The translations under genes were made by a program, and so were the position numbers. 36,616 bases of DNA from Desulfobulbaceae bacterium (lineage in GTDB: Bacteria; Desulfobacterota; Desulfobulbia; Desulfobulbales; Desulfobulbaceae). The notes beneath the pieces are model-generated. The model saw only the letters and a list, made by a program, of their open reading frames with translations. It was not told where the DNA came from and searched no databases. The DNA is taken from NCBI GenBank assembly GCA_011389815.1, contig JAABTP010000027.1:1-36616 (forward strand), in the 5' to 3' direction. Shown here one piece after another: positions 22,260 to 30,655 of the stretch. Within the stretch, counting starts at the first letter, position 1, and each line of letters begins with the position of its first letter.

Positions 22260-24803
22260 TTAATGATCACCAAAGAGTTCAAAAAATCTTTCTATATCCT
22301 CTTTGCTCGGTTTTTTCTTTCCTCTATCATCATCGTCATCATCCTCATTTAACATTTCTTGTTCCAATAGCTCAGCCAGCAATGCTATGGGCGGGCCTCC
22401 AGAAAAACCAAATGATGCGTGCTTGTCCAGAAAGTCATCAATTAAATTCACAGTGGCGCTGTCCTTCTGTTGCATAGCCATATGTGAGGCATCTTCCAGT
22501 TCCTCTATATCCTTCCCTGTCAGCCTTTTCTTCCCGGATTCACTCTTCCCGACAACGAGATAGTACTTGAACAAAGGAACATCTGACCAGTGTTGCGCAG
22601 CCTTTTTCCCGTATGCATGCAAAAGGGCAAACTCAGACAGTCGCTGCCAAGCCTGACAAATCATAACAAACTCATCCTTATGCAAGGCAAGGTTCACACC
22701 TTTGTTCAGATAAGGCAACAAAGCAACACGTATTCCCTTCCAGGCCGTAGCCTTATTCCTGTTGCTGTTAACAATGAGAGGAACAAGTTGTAACAGCTCT
22801 TCTTTTTCCGGCGTATTCTTAATAACCGCTTTCAAACGGGTCAAAAGCTTCTTTTTCCATTCCATGGAAACAGACATCAACTCAGCGTCCATGCGGGTCT
22901 GAACACGGGCAACGGTCTGATATTCATACTGTGATTCCCCTTTGTCCAGCAGGGCTTGACCTTCTTTTTCCTTGCCCTGTAACAGCTCTATCAGTCCACG
23001 GGTTATCTCTATCCTGCCTTGATCGGCATTGCCTCGACCAAAGGCGGATGCATGATCACATTCTTTACAGGCCAGGGCATATTTTTCCTGTTTACCAAGC
23101 TTATGGGCATGGTTGATATGGGCATTGATGAGCAGTTCCCGGACCTTTGTGTTGATAGGGTCGATTTTAAGCAATTCTCCGGCAAGACGACTGGCCTTTT
23201 TAAAGGCACTGCGTCCCACTGCTGCTTCAGCACCAAGAAAAAGAATATCCGGTTCCTTGGGGAAATGCTCCAGCATTTTATTCACCCAGCGGTATTGCTC
23301 AGCAGGACTCATGGAAAGAAGCTGATGAATCTTGAGCCAGGTCTGCTTGTCATCAGGATCATAATCCAGACTTTTTTCCAATTCCTTCTTCTGGTCGTCC
23401 CAACGGTATCTAGGGCCATGTATTTTTGCTGTCCAGGTGGCAATATGCCGATGCATCAAAGCGATCTTCAACGCATCATCTGCATTTTTTCTTTTGCTCA
23501 GGATCTGGCTGGCCTGCCGCCATCTTTCCGGGATGTTAGGGGACTCTTCATGTATTTCCAGAGCAAGGGCCTTAAGACGTGCCAATTCAAAGTCATCCTT
23601 AATTGGTCCGAATTTCTTTTCATACATCCGCAGACAAGACAGATCATGAACAAGGAGTTGATACGCTATCTGCTTGATCACCGTATTGTCCAGAGAGACA
23701 CCAGCATTGGCATTGCAAAGACAGCGCATAAATCCAGCCGGGGTTGTTGCATTTTTTTGGAGCGAGGATACAAACTTCAAACTGGCCTTATCCAGCCCTA
23801 AGAGTTCCTGCACTGCCTTTTCTTCTGTCTTGCCAAACGTCTTGGTAATGCTTTCTTTTTCTCCTCCATTCTTTACCAAATGGAGGTACGGTGAAATCAG
23901 CGCAATAAAAGGGGAATCTGCATGAATTTTATCAAAAAATGTCTGAGCCGTTTCCTGATCATCATGAAAGGCAAGCATGCCGTTCAGCGCCATACGAAAA
24001 TTTTTATAGGGTGATCGGAAGGGAAGACCTTGCAGATGCTCCAGAGCTTCGCTATCCTGTCCTAGGCTGTAACAACGCAGAGCCTGCCGGGCATGGGAAA
24101 ATTGGCTGCGTAATGGTGAGTCAGCAGGAATTTTCTGAGCAAGTTTCTCGTTACCGCTGAGCAGTAATGCCGCAAAGGTTTCATCAACCAACTGTTTTTG
24201 CTGTTTGGTCAGAGCATCGCCTGTTTGCTCAAAGAGTTCCCATGCCTTGTCCGGTTGACCATTATGAATCAGCAGGAAGATATGCAGATCCTGCAGTTCC
24301 GGGCCCTGATCAGGAAACTGGGTTTCCATATTATGAAAAATAACAAGAGCCTCTTTATACATGCCTTTGGCTACCAGCTGTTTGATACGACCCTGGAAAG
24401 AAGAACGGAACGGTTCCGCCCACTCTTCATCCTCGCTTTCCTGGCTCAGCCTGCGGAATACCTTGATTGCCTCAGCAAATTTTTCTTGCTTGAGGTAATT
24501 TTGACCAAGGTTGGGCAGCTCTTTTATCGGCATATGAGCAATAGACTTGGCCTTGCTTTTTTTTCTTTTTTTCTGAGGTCGCTTTTTTGCCATTTTTATA
24601 TATGTATCTCGCACAGAACGTAACAACAGATAAAGGAGTACGATGACCAACTTAATAAGGAACAACAATACACGCAGAAAGATGGCTACATACCCTTTCC
24701 ATTGCTTTTTTAAAGCAGACCAAGTACATATCCTTGGCTTTTGTCCCGGTTTATGCTGGTGATCAGAAATACCGCTCACATCCTTTTCCACTTTTTTCAA
24801 CAA
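22260..24803 (-). CDS. Membrane-anchored helical-repeat (TPR-like) protein of the Hsp70 module
   Basis: An 847-residue protein in the longest reading. A strong membrane segment (YVAIFLRVLLFLIKLVIVLL, about residues 38-57) is followed by a very basic stretch (KKRPQKKRKKSKAK) and then about 750 residues of helical repeats, recognisable as TPR-like pairs (YLKQEKFAEAIKVFRRL, MYKEALVIFHNMETQFP, AQALRCYSLGQDSEALEHL-like). The C-terminal end is acidic (Asp run near residue 825). By the positive-inside rule the repeats face the cytosol. The start is uncertain: TTG at 24803 leaves only about 13 bases after the predicted transcription start; GTG at 24779 or ATG at 24593 (without the membrane segment) are alternatives. 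It is first in the Hsp70 operon. Confidence 0.8.
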   Translation of the reverse strand: MLKKVEKDVSGISDHQHKPGQKPRICTWSALKKQWKGYVAIFLRVLLFLIKLVIVLLYLLLRSVRDTYIKMAKKRPQKKRKKSKAKSIAHMPIKELPNLGQNYLKQEKFAEAIKVFRRLSQESEDEEWAEPFRSSFQGRIKQLVAKGMYKEALVIFHNMETQFPDQGPELQDLHIFLLIHNGQPDKAWELFEQTGDALTKQQKQLVDETFAALLLSGNEKLAQKIPADSPLRSQFSHARQALRCYSLGQDSEALEHLQGLPFRSPYKNFRMALNGMLAFHDDQETAQTFFDKIHADSPFIALISPYLHLVKNGGEKESITKTFGKTEEKAVQELLGLDKASLKFVSSLQKNATTPAGFMRCLCNANAGVSLDNTVIKQIAYQLLVHDLSCLRMYEKKFGPIKDDFELARLKALALEIHEESPNIPERWRQASQILSKRKNADDALKIALMHRHIATWTAKIHGPRYRWDDQKKELEKSLDYDPDDKQTWLKIHQLLSMSPAEQYRWVNKMLEHFPKEPDILFLGAEAAVGRSAFKKASRLAGELLKIDPINTKVRELLINAHINHAHKLGKQEKYALACKECDHASAFGRGNADQGRIEITRGLIELLQGKEKEGQALLDKGESQYEYQTVARVQTRMDAELMSVSMEWKKKLLTRLKAVIKNTPEKEELLQLVPLIVNSNRNKATAWKGIRVALLPYLNKGVNLALHKDEFVMICQAWQRLSEFALLHAYGKKAAQHWSDVPLFKYYLVVGKSESGKKRLTGKDIEELEDASHMAMQQKDSATVNLIDDFLDKHASFGFSGGPPIALLAELLEQEMLNEDDDDDDRGKKKPSKEDIERFFELFGDH

Positions 24804-24822
24804 ATTTTTTCAAAACAGCCCC

Positions 24823-24851
24823 GTTATAACATGCCGTTCTTGCTCTTGCAA
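24823..24851 (-). promoter_or_regulatory. Sigma70-type promoter of the Hsp70 module
   Basis: Read on the minus strand, TTGCAA and TATAAC are spaced by 17 bases. The -35 box lies inside a perfect 12-base palindrome, CTCTTGCAAGAG (24843-24854), which may bind a regulator. It does not resemble the heat-shock sigma32 consensus. Predicted transcription starts near 24816. Confidence 0.55.
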
Positions 24852-25091
24852 GAGAGAGCTTTTTCTTTTTTATAAGACAGGTCAATGCAACAACCGCCTC
24901 ACCAGGAGAAATTGGTCACCAAATTACTGTAAGGCTTTCCCAGCATCCTTTTGTGTTATCAAAGTTTCGTCCGTCATCGCTTCCTTATTTATAATCTGCT
25001 TTTTTTGCTCTCTTAACCCAAAACAGGAAAAAACTACCACCGTGTTCTGAAAAAGCAAGGGAAAATTTATGGTCACCTTTTACAGCTTCCT

Positions 25092-25364
25092 GGGGATTAT
25101 CTTACGCCCCTTGGGGATCATCATGCGTCACAGGGGGATCGCCTTGCGCCCCTTGGGGATCGTCTTGCGTCACAGGGGGATTGCCTTGCGTCACAGAGGG
25201 ATTATCTTGCGTCACAAGGGGATTGCCCTTCGTCCCTTGGGGATCATCATGCGTCACAGGGGGATTGCCTTGTGCACCTTGGGGATCGTCTTGCGTCACA
25301 GGGGGATTGCCTTGCGCACCTTGGGGATCGTATTGCGTCACAGGGGGATCTTCTTCAGTAACTC
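25092..25364. repeat. 21-bp tandem repeat, 13 units, open on both strands
   Basis: Thirteen units of 21 bases with consensus GGGGATCGTCTTGCGTCACAG lie head to tail, the last one degenerate. Units alternate partly between endings CACAG and CCCTT, giving a 42-base higher order. Because 21 is a multiple of three, both strands stay open: plus gives heptads such as GIVLRHR, minus gives PPVTQDD and PQGAQGN. The minus-strand frame closes at 25102 and begins at a GTG at 25341 without a good ribosome binding site; the plus frame has an ATG at 25069. The region 24852-25426 shows no other gene. It is a minisatellite, possibly coding for a disordered Pro/Gln/Asn-rich peptide on the minus strand. No spacers are present, so it is not a CRISPR array. 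Confidence 0.93.
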
Positions 25365-25426
25365 CTTAATTTTCTTTGCTGCGTTCTCTCCTGCTCATGA
25401 TGTTGTGTCCAGCTTTACCAGATAAT

Positions 25427-26113
25427 TCAGATATTTCTGTACAGCCCCTGCCGGGCGATATACTCACGCACCTGGAGATCCACCTCTTCCGGTGCCCTGC
25501 CCTGTCGTAGCTCTGATCGAATCATAGTGGAGGAAATATCCTTTGTTAATTGATTCATAAGCAAAAGGATTTCTGCCCCGTCCGGGCGGAGCCAGCGTTG
25601 ATCAGACTCCGCCGGTTGAAAAGAACCAGGAAGACGTTTAATCGCACTCTGCATGGTCGTGAGGGAAATACCTGGGCGGGAAACAACAATAAGATGGGTC
25701 AGACTGAGGAGTTTCTGGTATCGGTACCATCGGTGCAGATCCAGCAGAGAATCCGCACCGATGATGAAATAGCATTTCGGATAAAAGAATCGCTTCTTGA
25801 TCTCGACCAGAGTATCCACCGTATAGGAGGGAAAAGGGAGTTCTGCCTCAATCAGGGAAATGGCAAAACGATCATCGGCCAAGACTGATCTGCCAAGCAC
25901 GGTTTCCAGCATGGCCACCCGATGCCAAAACGAGGCACCAAGTGCAGCCTTATGGGGCGGATCTGCTGCCGGGATAAAGAGCACCTCATCCAGCTCGGCT
26001 TCTACAGCGGCTTGGCGGGCAATAGCCAGGTGGCCGTTATGCACCGGATCAAAGGTGCCGCCGAACAGGCCGATCCGTTTTTTTGCGTTATCTTCCCCCA
26101 CACCTGTTTCCAC
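25427..26113 (-). CDS. nadD: Nicotinate-nucleotide adenylyltransferase
   Basis: A 228-residue enzyme that adenylates nicotinate mononucleotide in NAD synthesis. The nucleotidyltransferase signature GGTFDPVHNGH is at residues 18-28, followed by FIPAADPPHK. The second site ISSTMIR lies near residue 195, and YFIIGADSL is typical of NadD. The longest frame starts at GTG 26113, 6 bases after the proA stop and too close to AGAGGAG; a GTG four codons in, at 26101, is better spaced from that site. It is the second gene of a proA-nadD pair, an order common in proteobacteria and Desulfobacterota. Confidence 0.94.
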   Translation of the reverse strand: METGVGEDNAKKRIGLFGGTFDPVHNGHLAIARQAAVEAELDEVLFIPAADPPHKAALGASFWHRVAMLETVLGRSVLADDRFAISLIEAELPFPSYTVDTLVEIKKRFFYPKCYFIIGADSLLDLHRWYRYQKLLSLTHLIVVSRPGISLTTMQSAIKRLPGSFQPAESDQRWLRPDGAEILLLMNQLTKDISSTMIRSELRQGRAPEEVDLQVREYIARQGLYRNI

Positions 26114-26119
26114 TCCTCT

Positions 26120-27385
26120 CTACTGCCGGACCTGGCCTTCACCATAGACCACAAATTTCTTCGTGGTCAGCTCTTCCAGGCCCATCGGACCATAGGCATG
26201 CAGTTTGGTGGTGGAAATACCGATCTCAGCACCAAGGCCGAACTGGCCCCCGTCGTTGAAACGGCTGGAGGCGTTGATCATCACGGCTGAGGCATCCACC
26301 TCCCGGAGAAAACGCTGGCTGTTAGCATAAGACTCCGTAACAATGACCTCAGTGTGTTGGGAACCATACTGTTCGATATAGGACATAGCTTCGTCCATAT
26401 TTTCCACCACCTTGACAACCATTTTCAAGTCCAGGAACTCTGTACCCCAATCTGCATCCATTGCCAGCTTAATCTCCGGCACCAAGGCACAGCTCTGCTC
26501 ACAACCCAACAGCTCAACCCCAGCTCCCATTAGCTCCTTGGCCGCCGCAGGCAGGAAACGTTCGGCAATATCCTTATGCACCAACAAGCCTTCCAAGGCA
26601 TTGCAGACACCGGGCCGCTGGGTCTTACCGTTGATGGCAATGCGGATACCGGTATCAATATCACCGCCCTCATCAATGTAGAGATGGCAGACCCCCTTAT
26701 AATGCTTGAGCACCGGGATGCTGGAGTTCTCCGTAACAAAACGGATCAAGCCCTCGCCGCCCCTGGGAATGATCACGTCAACAAATTCTTCCTGAGCCAG
26801 CATAGCATTAACCCCGTAGCGATCTGTGACCGGGATAACCTGTACAGCCTCCTTGGGCACCTTATGGTCTTCCAGCACCTTTTGCAATAGGCCAGCCAGG
26901 GCTAAATTGGAATGAATAGCCTCAGAACCGCCCCGGAGCAGAACCCCGTTTCCTGCTTTAAGGCAGAGAGCAGCCGCATCAATGGTCACATTAGGTCGGG
27001 ATTCATAAATCATCCCCACAACGCCCAAGGGCACCCGCATCCGGCCGACCGTGATTCCGCTGGGACGACGCTTCATATCATCCACCTCACCCACGGGGTC
27101 GGGCAGGGCCGCAATCTCTTCCAGCCCCTGAATCATGGAGGCAATGACCTTATCACTGAGTTCCAGGCGATCCAGCATAGCCGGAGACAAACCCTTTTCC
27201 CGGCCTGCGGCCAAATCTTTCTCGTTTTCTCTGCGGATAAAATCCCGCTCGCTCTTGAGCTGTTCAGCTGTAGCCAGCAAGATATCGTTCTTTACTGCGG
27301 TGGAAAGGGCTGCCAGTTTGCGGGCTGCCGCCCTTCCCTTTTCTGCCATAGCGGTGATGAGTTGATCAATTTCCTTATTATCCAT
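26120..27385 (-). CDS. proA: Gamma-glutamyl phosphate reductase
   Basis: A 421-residue aldehyde-dehydrogenase-fold enzyme that reduces glutamyl-5-phosphate to the semialdehyde in proline synthesis with NADPH. The catalytic Cys is Cys261 in RPGVCNALE. Family phrases include VPLGVVGMIYESRPNVTIDA, LRGGSEAIHSN, IPRGGEGLI and the end LHAYGPMGLEELTT. Length is normal. The ATG at 27385 has an AG-rich but not strong ribosome binding site. It precedes nadD by 6 bases; proB is not in the window. Confidence 0.96.
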   Translation of the reverse strand: MDNKEIDQLITAMAEKGRAAARKLAALSTAVKNDILLATAEQLKSERDFIRRENEKDLAAGREKGLSPAMLDRLELSDKVIASMIQGLEEIAALPDPVGEVDDMKRRPSGITVGRMRVPLGVVGMIYESRPNVTIDAAALCLKAGNGVLLRGGSEAIHSNLALAGLLQKVLEDHKVPKEAVQVIPVTDRYGVNAMLAQEEFVDVIIPRGGEGLIRFVTENSSIPVLKHYKGVCHLYIDEGGDIDTGIRIAINGKTQRPGVCNALEGLLVHKDIAERFLPAAAKELMGAGVELLGCEQSCALVPEIKLAMDADWGTEFLDLKMVVKVVENMDEAMSYIEQYGSQHTEVIVTESYANSQRFLREVDASAVMINASSRFNDGGQFGLGAEIGISTTKLHAYGPMGLEELTTKKFVVYGEGQVRQ

Positions 27386-27547
27386 TATCTTTCTTCTTGG
27401 TTGGAGTATTTTTTACTATATTTTTGTTCACTGTCTGCAATGAGTAAAGGCAACAGTGTACCGTATTTCGGAAGGCAGGACAACAGGGTAGCAACGGATT
27501 CGATAACTCAAATGCTGGTCTTTAACTCCAAAAGCTTTGTTCTCAGC

Positions 27548-27577
27548 TTGACAAAGACCTGTTAAAAGCCCTATTAT
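27548..27577 (+). promoter_or_regulatory. Promoter of the toxin-antitoxin operon
   Basis: TTGACA and TATTAT are spaced by 18 bases, 45 bases before the antitoxin start. TTGACA matches the sigma70 consensus fully. Confidence 0.6.
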
Positions 27578-27621
27578 AAGAGTTAATACAAGCTCGTTTA
27601 AATGCACACGGGAGAACAACA

Positions 27622-27870
27622 ATGACAGATCTTGTTTTAAGCAGCAGAATAGCAAGCATATCAGATTTAAAGAAAAATCCTATGAAAGTAGTTACTCAGG
27701 GCCAAGGTGAGTCAGTCGCTATCCTGAACCGCAACAAACCTGCATTCTATTGCATTCCGGCAAAAGCCTACGAAGAGCTGTTGAACAGGCTGGAAGATAT
27801 GGAACTGAATGCCCTTGCAGATACCCGCGCAGGTCAGGAGAGAATCAAGGTGGATCTGAATGACCTATAA
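27622..27870 (+). CDS. Phd/YefM-type antitoxin
   Basis: An 82-residue antitoxin of the Phd/YefM (StbD-like) family. The N-terminal DNA-binding part reads RIASISDLKKNPMKVV, followed by ESVAILNRNKPAFYCIP and AYEELLNRLEDME, the usual hinge into the toxin-binding tail. GGGAG is 7 bases before the ATG. Its last 11 bases overlap the toxin gene, indicating coupled translation. It should neutralise the RelE-like toxin and repress the operon. Confidence 0.88.
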   Translation: MTDLVLSSRIASISDLKKNPMKVVTQGQGESVAILNRNKPAFYCIPAKAYEELLNRLEDMELNALADTRAGQERIKVDLNDL

Positions 27871-28150
27871 TCTTGAATTTCTGACTGATGCTCTGAAAGA
27901 ATGGAAAAATCTGGACGGGACGATCAAAAAGCAATTGAAGAAGAAACTTGCTGAGCGCCTGAAAAATCCCCATGTACCTGCTGACAAACTCTCAGGCAGT
28001 GTCAACAGGTACAAAATTAAATTGCGCTCCGTGGGGTATCGGTTGGTGTATGAGGTTTTGGATGCCGAAATTGTCGTTATTGTAGTGGCTGTGGGAAAAC
28101 GGGAGAAGAGCACAGTGTATAAAAAGGCTGCCAAGCGGAGCAGGGATTAA
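27860..28150 (+). CDS. RelE/ParE-type toxin
   Basis: A 96-residue RelE-superfamily toxin: LEFLTDALKEWKNLDGTIKK, then HVPADKLSGSVNRYKIKLRS, then GYRLVYEVLDAEIVVIVVAV and GKREKSTVY. The basic Lys/Arg residues and the Arg in GYRLVYEV match RelE-type mRNA interferases that cut mRNA at the ribosome. The size is typical. It is encoded 11 bases into the antitoxin gene. The module looks complete and functional. Confidence 0.9.
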   Translation: MTYNLEFLTDALKEWKNLDGTIKKQLKKKLAERLKNPHVPADKLSGSVNRYKIKLRSVGYRLVYEVLDAEIVVIVVAVGKREKSTVYKKAAKRSRD

Positions 28151-28256
28151 CCTCATTCAGCAACTGCCAGTTCCGCATTCTTGCAAGATTCTCTTCCAAC
28201 CGCTTGATGGTCCATTCCAGGCGTTCTCTTCTATGACACCTTCCTGGCCCGGTATT

Positions 28257-28580
28257 TTACAGAGTTGGACGATTATTGAGGATGTCTTGCAGCTTGCTTA
28301 CGTCAGCCTTTTTGCCGGTGTATTCCAGGTTCCAGAGGGCGAGGTCTATGGCTTGGAAGGCGGGGAAGGGGGATGGGAGGTCATCGGGGTCGAAGTTTTG
28401 ATGGGCTTGGATGATTTTGCCGATCAGGGATGCATCGGCTACTCCGTCGGCTATTCTGCTTGCTAAGGCTCGGATGGCTCCTTGGCGGACTTGGTAGAGA
28501 GAAGCATCAAGGAAAAACTTGCCCTGCTGAACGTCTGAATGGCAAGCGATATGCTGACAATTGGCTAGAAAATTTGTTGG
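28257..28580 (-). pseudogene. C-terminal remnant of a helical (HEAT-like) protein
   Basis: On the minus strand an open frame ending at 28257 reads GKFFLDASLYQVRQGAIRAL, then ASRIADGVADASLIGKIIQ, then AFQAIDLALWNLEYTGKK and DVSKLQDILNN before TAA. The alternating amphipathic helices look like HEAT-type repeats. There is no start codon with ribosome binding site, and the frame is cut off upstream near 28580, 70 bases from the YgiQ stop. It looks like the end of a larger gene lost by deletion. The bases 28151-28256 hold no gene I can support. Confidence 0.5.
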
Positions 28581-28650
28581 TATCAGCCACTATGAATGGC
28601 GGGATAAGAGGGTATCAACAGAAAACGTTATAAACAGCAATTTTCAGCAA

Positions 28651-30483
28651 TCAACCTCTTTTTTTCCGAGAGGAGAGTATTCCCTTTTTCATCGAACCCT
28701 TCTTTTTCACAAAAGATCTCCCTTCTCCCTGCCTCTTGCTCGTTCCCGGCCCGGTCAACACCTCCTTTTGCCGCTCCCGGGCCTGATTATCCTTTTCCAC
28801 AAAGCAAGGCTTGCCGGTAAAGGGATTTTCACCAGTCCAGTACATCAGAGTAGACCAGGTTGAGGGCGTAGGCGTAAAAATTTGCACCTGCCTGGGCAGA
28901 ACCCTGAGTTCCTGTTGGGCGAAGTTCTTTAATGCCTGCATATCCTGCTGACGGCAGCCTGGATGGGCCGCAATAATGTAATAGGTCAGGAACTGTTTCA
29001 ATCCTTCTTGAGCGCTCATCCGATTAAACATTTCCCGGAATTTAAGCAAGTTTTCCCGGCCTGGCTTGCCCATGCAGGCCAGCACATTATCCTGACAATG
29101 CTCTGGAGCCACCTTCATCTGTCCGGACACATGATGGCGCACCACCTGACGGAGATATTGAAGCCCGTTTTTCTGATCTGCCAGAATCAGGTCATAACGA
29201 ATACCAGAGGACACCACCACCTGTTTTACCCCTTTAAGCTGGCGCAGCTCCTCCAGCAGGCAAAGCTGCTCGCTATGATCCACCTGCATAGCCTTGCATT
29301 TCTCTGGAAACAGACAACGTTTTTCCGGGCAACTCCCCTTGTTGAGCTTTTTCCGGCATTCCACCCCGTACATGTTCGCAGTTGGGCCACCCACATCATG
29401 AATTCTCCCTTGAAAGACAGGGTGTTTTGTCAGCTGCCTGGCCTCATCAACAAGGGATTTTCTGGTTCGTTGGACAAGAGTTCGGCCCTGATGCACCGCA
29501 ATGGCGCAAAAATTACATTCGCCATAGCAGCCTCGATGGGTGGTCAGAGAAAAAAGGATGGTCTCCAATGCCCGCACAGCACCCTGTTTTTGATGAAAGG
29601 GATGAAGATCCCGCTGATAATCCAGGCTGTGGATATGGTCTAGTTCTTTGGGAGAAAGATGGGGTTGCGGGGGATTTTGAATCAACCAGCGAGTACCGTG
29701 GAGTTGCACCAGGCCTTGGGCAGAGATCGGGTCATTGTTCTCGTAAAAACGGCGAAACATTTGGGTAAAGGCTTTTTTTGCCTGGTTGCTCTTGCCAGCA
29801 ACCTCCTCATAGGCAGGCAGTCTCAGATGGTCTGTCGGCCGCACCGAGGATTGGTAACAAAGCCCACGAATATGGCGCTGATCTTTTCCGTCCCGCAGGG
29901 CAAAAGCCAGCTCCTTTACCGCTCGCTCTGCCATGCCGTAGAGAAGAAAGTCAGCCTTGGCATCCAGGAGGATGGAGCGACGCACGGAATTGGACCAGTA
30001 ATCGTAATGGGCAATGCGACGGAGACTGGCCTCAATGCCGCCGAGGACAATGGGGCAGGTATTTTTAAATTTGCTGCGGATCAGGTTGGCGTAAACCAGC
30101 ACGGCCCGATCTGGTCTGCGATTATTGATGCCACCAGGGGTGTAGTCGTCCTTTTTCCGGGGCTTGCCCGATGCAGTCCGGTTAGCCACCATTGAATCCA
30201 CACAACCACCGCTTACGCCCCAAAAGAGCTTAGGTTCACCGAGACGGCAGATATCATCGCCTTGCACGTTGGGTTGAGCGATGATTCCGACTCGGAAACC
30301 GACATCGCTGAGAACCCGACCAATGACGGCTGTGCCGATAAAGGGGGAATCAATGTAGGCATCGCCGCTGACCAGGACAACGTCCAGACAATCCCAGCCG
30401 AGCTGGTTGAGTTCTTTCTTGGTGGTTGGGAGGAACATGGTTGTTATAAAAAAAAATTGTGAAAAAGAATGCACGGTGCTCAT
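28651..30483 (-). CDS. ygiQ: YgiQ family radical SAM protein
   Basis: A 610-residue radical SAM protein (UPF0313). The [4Fe-4S] cluster cysteines are Cys319, Cys323 and Cys326 in GCYGECNFCAIAVHQGR. Family phrases are frequent: QLGWDCLDVVLVSGDAYIDS, FRVGIIAQPN-like (VGIIAQPNVQG), LGGIEASLRRIAHYDYWS and the C-terminal TPTPSTWSTLMYWTGENP. The basic tail (KKKGSMKKGILSSRKKRG) may bind nucleic acid. The function of the family is not established. The ATG at 30483 has AGGA 5 bases upstream; an internal ATG at 30438 aligns better with the core but lacks a site. Confidence 0.92.
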   Translation of the reverse strand: MSTVHSFSQFFFITTMFLPTTKKELNQLGWDCLDVVLVSGDAYIDSPFIGTAVIGRVLSDVGFRVGIIAQPNVQGDDICRLGEPKLFWGVSGGCVDSMVANRTASGKPRKKDDYTPGGINNRRPDRAVLVYANLIRSKFKNTCPIVLGGIEASLRRIAHYDYWSNSVRRSILLDAKADFLLYGMAERAVKELAFALRDGKDQRHIRGLCYQSSVRPTDHLRLPAYEEVAGKSNQAKKAFTQMFRRFYENNDPISAQGLVQLHGTRWLIQNPPQPHLSPKELDHIHSLDYQRDLHPFHQKQGAVRALETILFSLTTHRGCYGECNFCAIAVHQGRTLVQRTRKSLVDEARQLTKHPVFQGRIHDVGGPTANMYGVECRKKLNKGSCPEKRCLFPEKCKAMQVDHSEQLCLLEELRQLKGVKQVVVSSGIRYDLILADQKNGLQYLRQVVRHHVSGQMKVAPEHCQDNVLACMGKPGRENLLKFREMFNRMSAQEGLKQFLTYYIIAAHPGCRQQDMQALKNFAQQELRVLPRQVQIFTPTPSTWSTLMYWTGENPFTGKPCFVEKDNQARERQKEVLTGPGTSKRQGEGRSFVKKKGSMKKGILSSRKKRG

Positions 30484-30567
30484 CTTTTCCTAAACAGATA
30501 TCAAGCTCTTTTCACGGTACTATTTAAAGATACAGGAGCGGGACAGCCTTTTGGTAATCGGTCTCTA

Positions 30568-30597
30568 TTGTACAAACAGTCTGAGAACGAGTATTAT
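30568..30597 (+). promoter_or_regulatory. Possible promoter of the PIN-PhoH gene
   Basis: TTGTAC and TATTAT are spaced by 18 bases, 58 bases ahead of the ATG at 30656. The leader contains a 34-codon frame from ATG 30613 (MLDALKRKLDSGG...) that overlaps the start of the main gene. Confidence 0.4.
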
Positions 30598-30655
30598 TAA
30601 GAGAAGAAAGCGATGCTTGATGCGCTGAAAAGGAAATTGGATAGTGGGGGTAACT

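Noticed and set aside
25092-25364. CRISPR array
   Set aside because: The units follow one another with no spacers, and there are no cas genes; it is a plain 21-bp tandem repeat.
28151-28256. Minus-strand coiled-coil-like frame downstream of the remnant
   Set aside because: A stretch of charged residues looks protein-like but is short, lacks a start, and runs into the antisense of the toxin gene.
28233-28466. Plus-strand 77-codon frame
   Set aside because: It is antisense to the helical-repeat remnant, whose minus-strand translation is far more protein-like.
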